A DNA stretch of 5,931 nucleotides, taken from Planococcus sp. (in: firmicutes) (GTDB lineage: Bacteria > Bacillota > Bacilli > Bacillales_A > Planococcaceae). The DNA lies in assembly GCA_030147455.1 (NCBI GenBank), contig JASKZU010000077.1, forward strand, positions 1 to 5,931, given 5' to 3'. The first letter of the stretch is position 1; each line of letters starts with the position of its first letter. This document shows positions 5,595 through 5,931 of the stretch, piece after piece. The position numbers and the translations under genes are program-made. A model generated the notes under the pieces. That model did not search any database and was not told where the DNA came from. It saw only the letters and a program-made list of their open reading frames with translations.

Positions 5595-5823
5595 ATTCTG
5601 CCAATTGCTTCTGATGGGACAACGTGTCTTCTAGCTTCATTTGTTCCAGTTCCAGACGAAGTTTCTGCGTTTCAATTACGTAATTGTCATGCTTTAACTG
5701 TTCCAGTTCCAGTTCGGTTTCCAGCGACTTTTGATTTAGCTTTTTCTGCTTGAGTGAAAAATCCGTTAACATGCCGACGATTGGGATGGAAAATACCATA
5801 ATGACTGCGACCAAACCTGTCAT
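5593..5823 (-). CDS. Small protein with one N-terminal membrane helix and a coiled coil
   Basis: The 76-residue protein starts MTGLVAVIMVFSIPIVGMLTDF. One hydrophobic helix (about 3-21) is followed by a long charged helix (about 22-75) rich in Leu, Gln, Glu and Lys at heptad-like spacing, with no cysteine. An N-in or N-out membrane anchor with an oligomerising coiled coil is the natural reading. The layout resembles PspB of the phage-shock system (about 74 residues, one helix plus coiled coil), but I see no sequence identity that justifies that name. Start choice: ATG at 5823 is preceded on the minus strand by GAGGTGAT (5828-5835), a strong ribosome binding site. An upstream in-frame ATG (5871) would place its start about at the promoter's -10 and is rejected. 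It is a single-gene unit, convergent with cydDC. Confidence 0.8.
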   Translation of the reverse strand: MTGLVAVIMVFSIPIVGMLTDFSLKQKKLNQKSLETELELEQLKHDNYVIETQKLRLELEQMKLEDTLSHQKQLAE

Positions 5824-5862
5824 GGATATCACCTCAATTCTGATTATTCCGTCATTTATGTC

Positions 5863-5891
5863 ATTATACACTCTTTCCCAGCTGTTGAAAA
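5863..5891 (-). promoter_or_regulatory. SigA-type promoter of the minus-strand small gene
   Basis: On the minus strand the -10 is a perfect TATAAT (+ strand 5863-5868), and a -35 of TTTTCA (+ strand 5886-5891, four of six matches) lies 17 bases upstream. Transcription would start near 5856, giving a leader of about 33 bases up to the ATG at 5823. Spacing is ideal and the region is AT-rich. Confidence 0.75.
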
Positions 5892-5912
5892 GAAGAACAA
5901 AAAGCCAAACCC

Positions 5913-5926
5913 ATGACAGGTGTCAT
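5913..5926. repeat. Short palindrome at the right edge, possible operator
   Basis: ATGACA (5913-5918), GG, TGTCAT (5921-5926) is an inverted repeat with perfect 6-bp arms. It is centred about 63 bases upstream of the predicted transcript start of the minus-strand gene. That is a plausible position for an activator site, or for an operator belonging to a gene beyond the window. I do not recognise the cognate regulator. Confidence 0.35.
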
Positions 5927-5931
5927 ACTCA

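Noticed and set aside
5824..5871. Longer start (ATG at 5871) for the minus-strand small protein
   Set aside because: The extra 16 codons begin at the predicted -10 element, upstream of the predicted transcript start, and lack a ribosome binding site, whereas GAGGTGAT precedes the internal ATG at 5823.

Overview
The window looks like chromosomal DNA of a moderate-GC member of the Bacillales, most likely in or near the Planococcaceae (Planococcus/Planomicrobium type). This rests on strong GGAGG-type ribosome binding sites, U-tailed terminators, a sigma-B-type promoter, a MhqR-like operator and Bacillus-like protein sequences. The family assignment is an inference from general character and was not checked by a search. 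No mobile element, CRISPR array, tRNA or rRNA was found.

Layout, left to right. (1) Positions 1-68 hold the last 21 codons of an AMP-binding acyl-CoA synthetase, recognised from its terminal lysine motif. (2) A 164-base gap contains an 18-bp inverted repeat that resembles a quinone-sensing MarR-type (MhqR-like) operator. It lies just ahead of wrbA (233-847), an FMN-dependent NAD(P)H:quinone oxidoreductase, which is followed by a hairpin terminator. (3) Only 21 bases beyond that terminator starts a 240-residue polytopic membrane protein (932-1654) that looks like a divergent ZIP-family relative lacking the usual metal-ligand motif. (4) Its stop codon lies inside a close match to a sigma-B promoter. 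That promoter appears to drive a 55-residue unrecognised protein (1773-1940), whose leader carries a 9-bp-arm inverted repeat; a terminator follows. (5) The overlapping pair cydD (2108-3838) and cydC (3826-5529) encodes the two halves of the heterodimeric ABC transporter needed for cytochrome bd assembly. It has its own -10 element and a distorted Rex-like dyad upstream, and no cydAB adjoins it. (6) A strong bidirectional terminator separates cydC from a convergent minus-strand gene (5593-5823) for a small protein with one membrane helix and a coiled coil. That gene has a good SigA-type promoter upstream and a further palindrome beyond it.

The common thread is redox and envelope physiology: quinone detoxification, assembly of a quinol-oxidising terminal oxidase and, probably, general stress. 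The genes are nevertheless separate transcription units. I see no clear undescribed multi-gene system. The most worthwhile unknowns are the apparently sigma-B-driven 55-residue protein with its leader repeat, the ZIP-like protein without its metal ligands, and the small helix-plus-coiled-coil protein.
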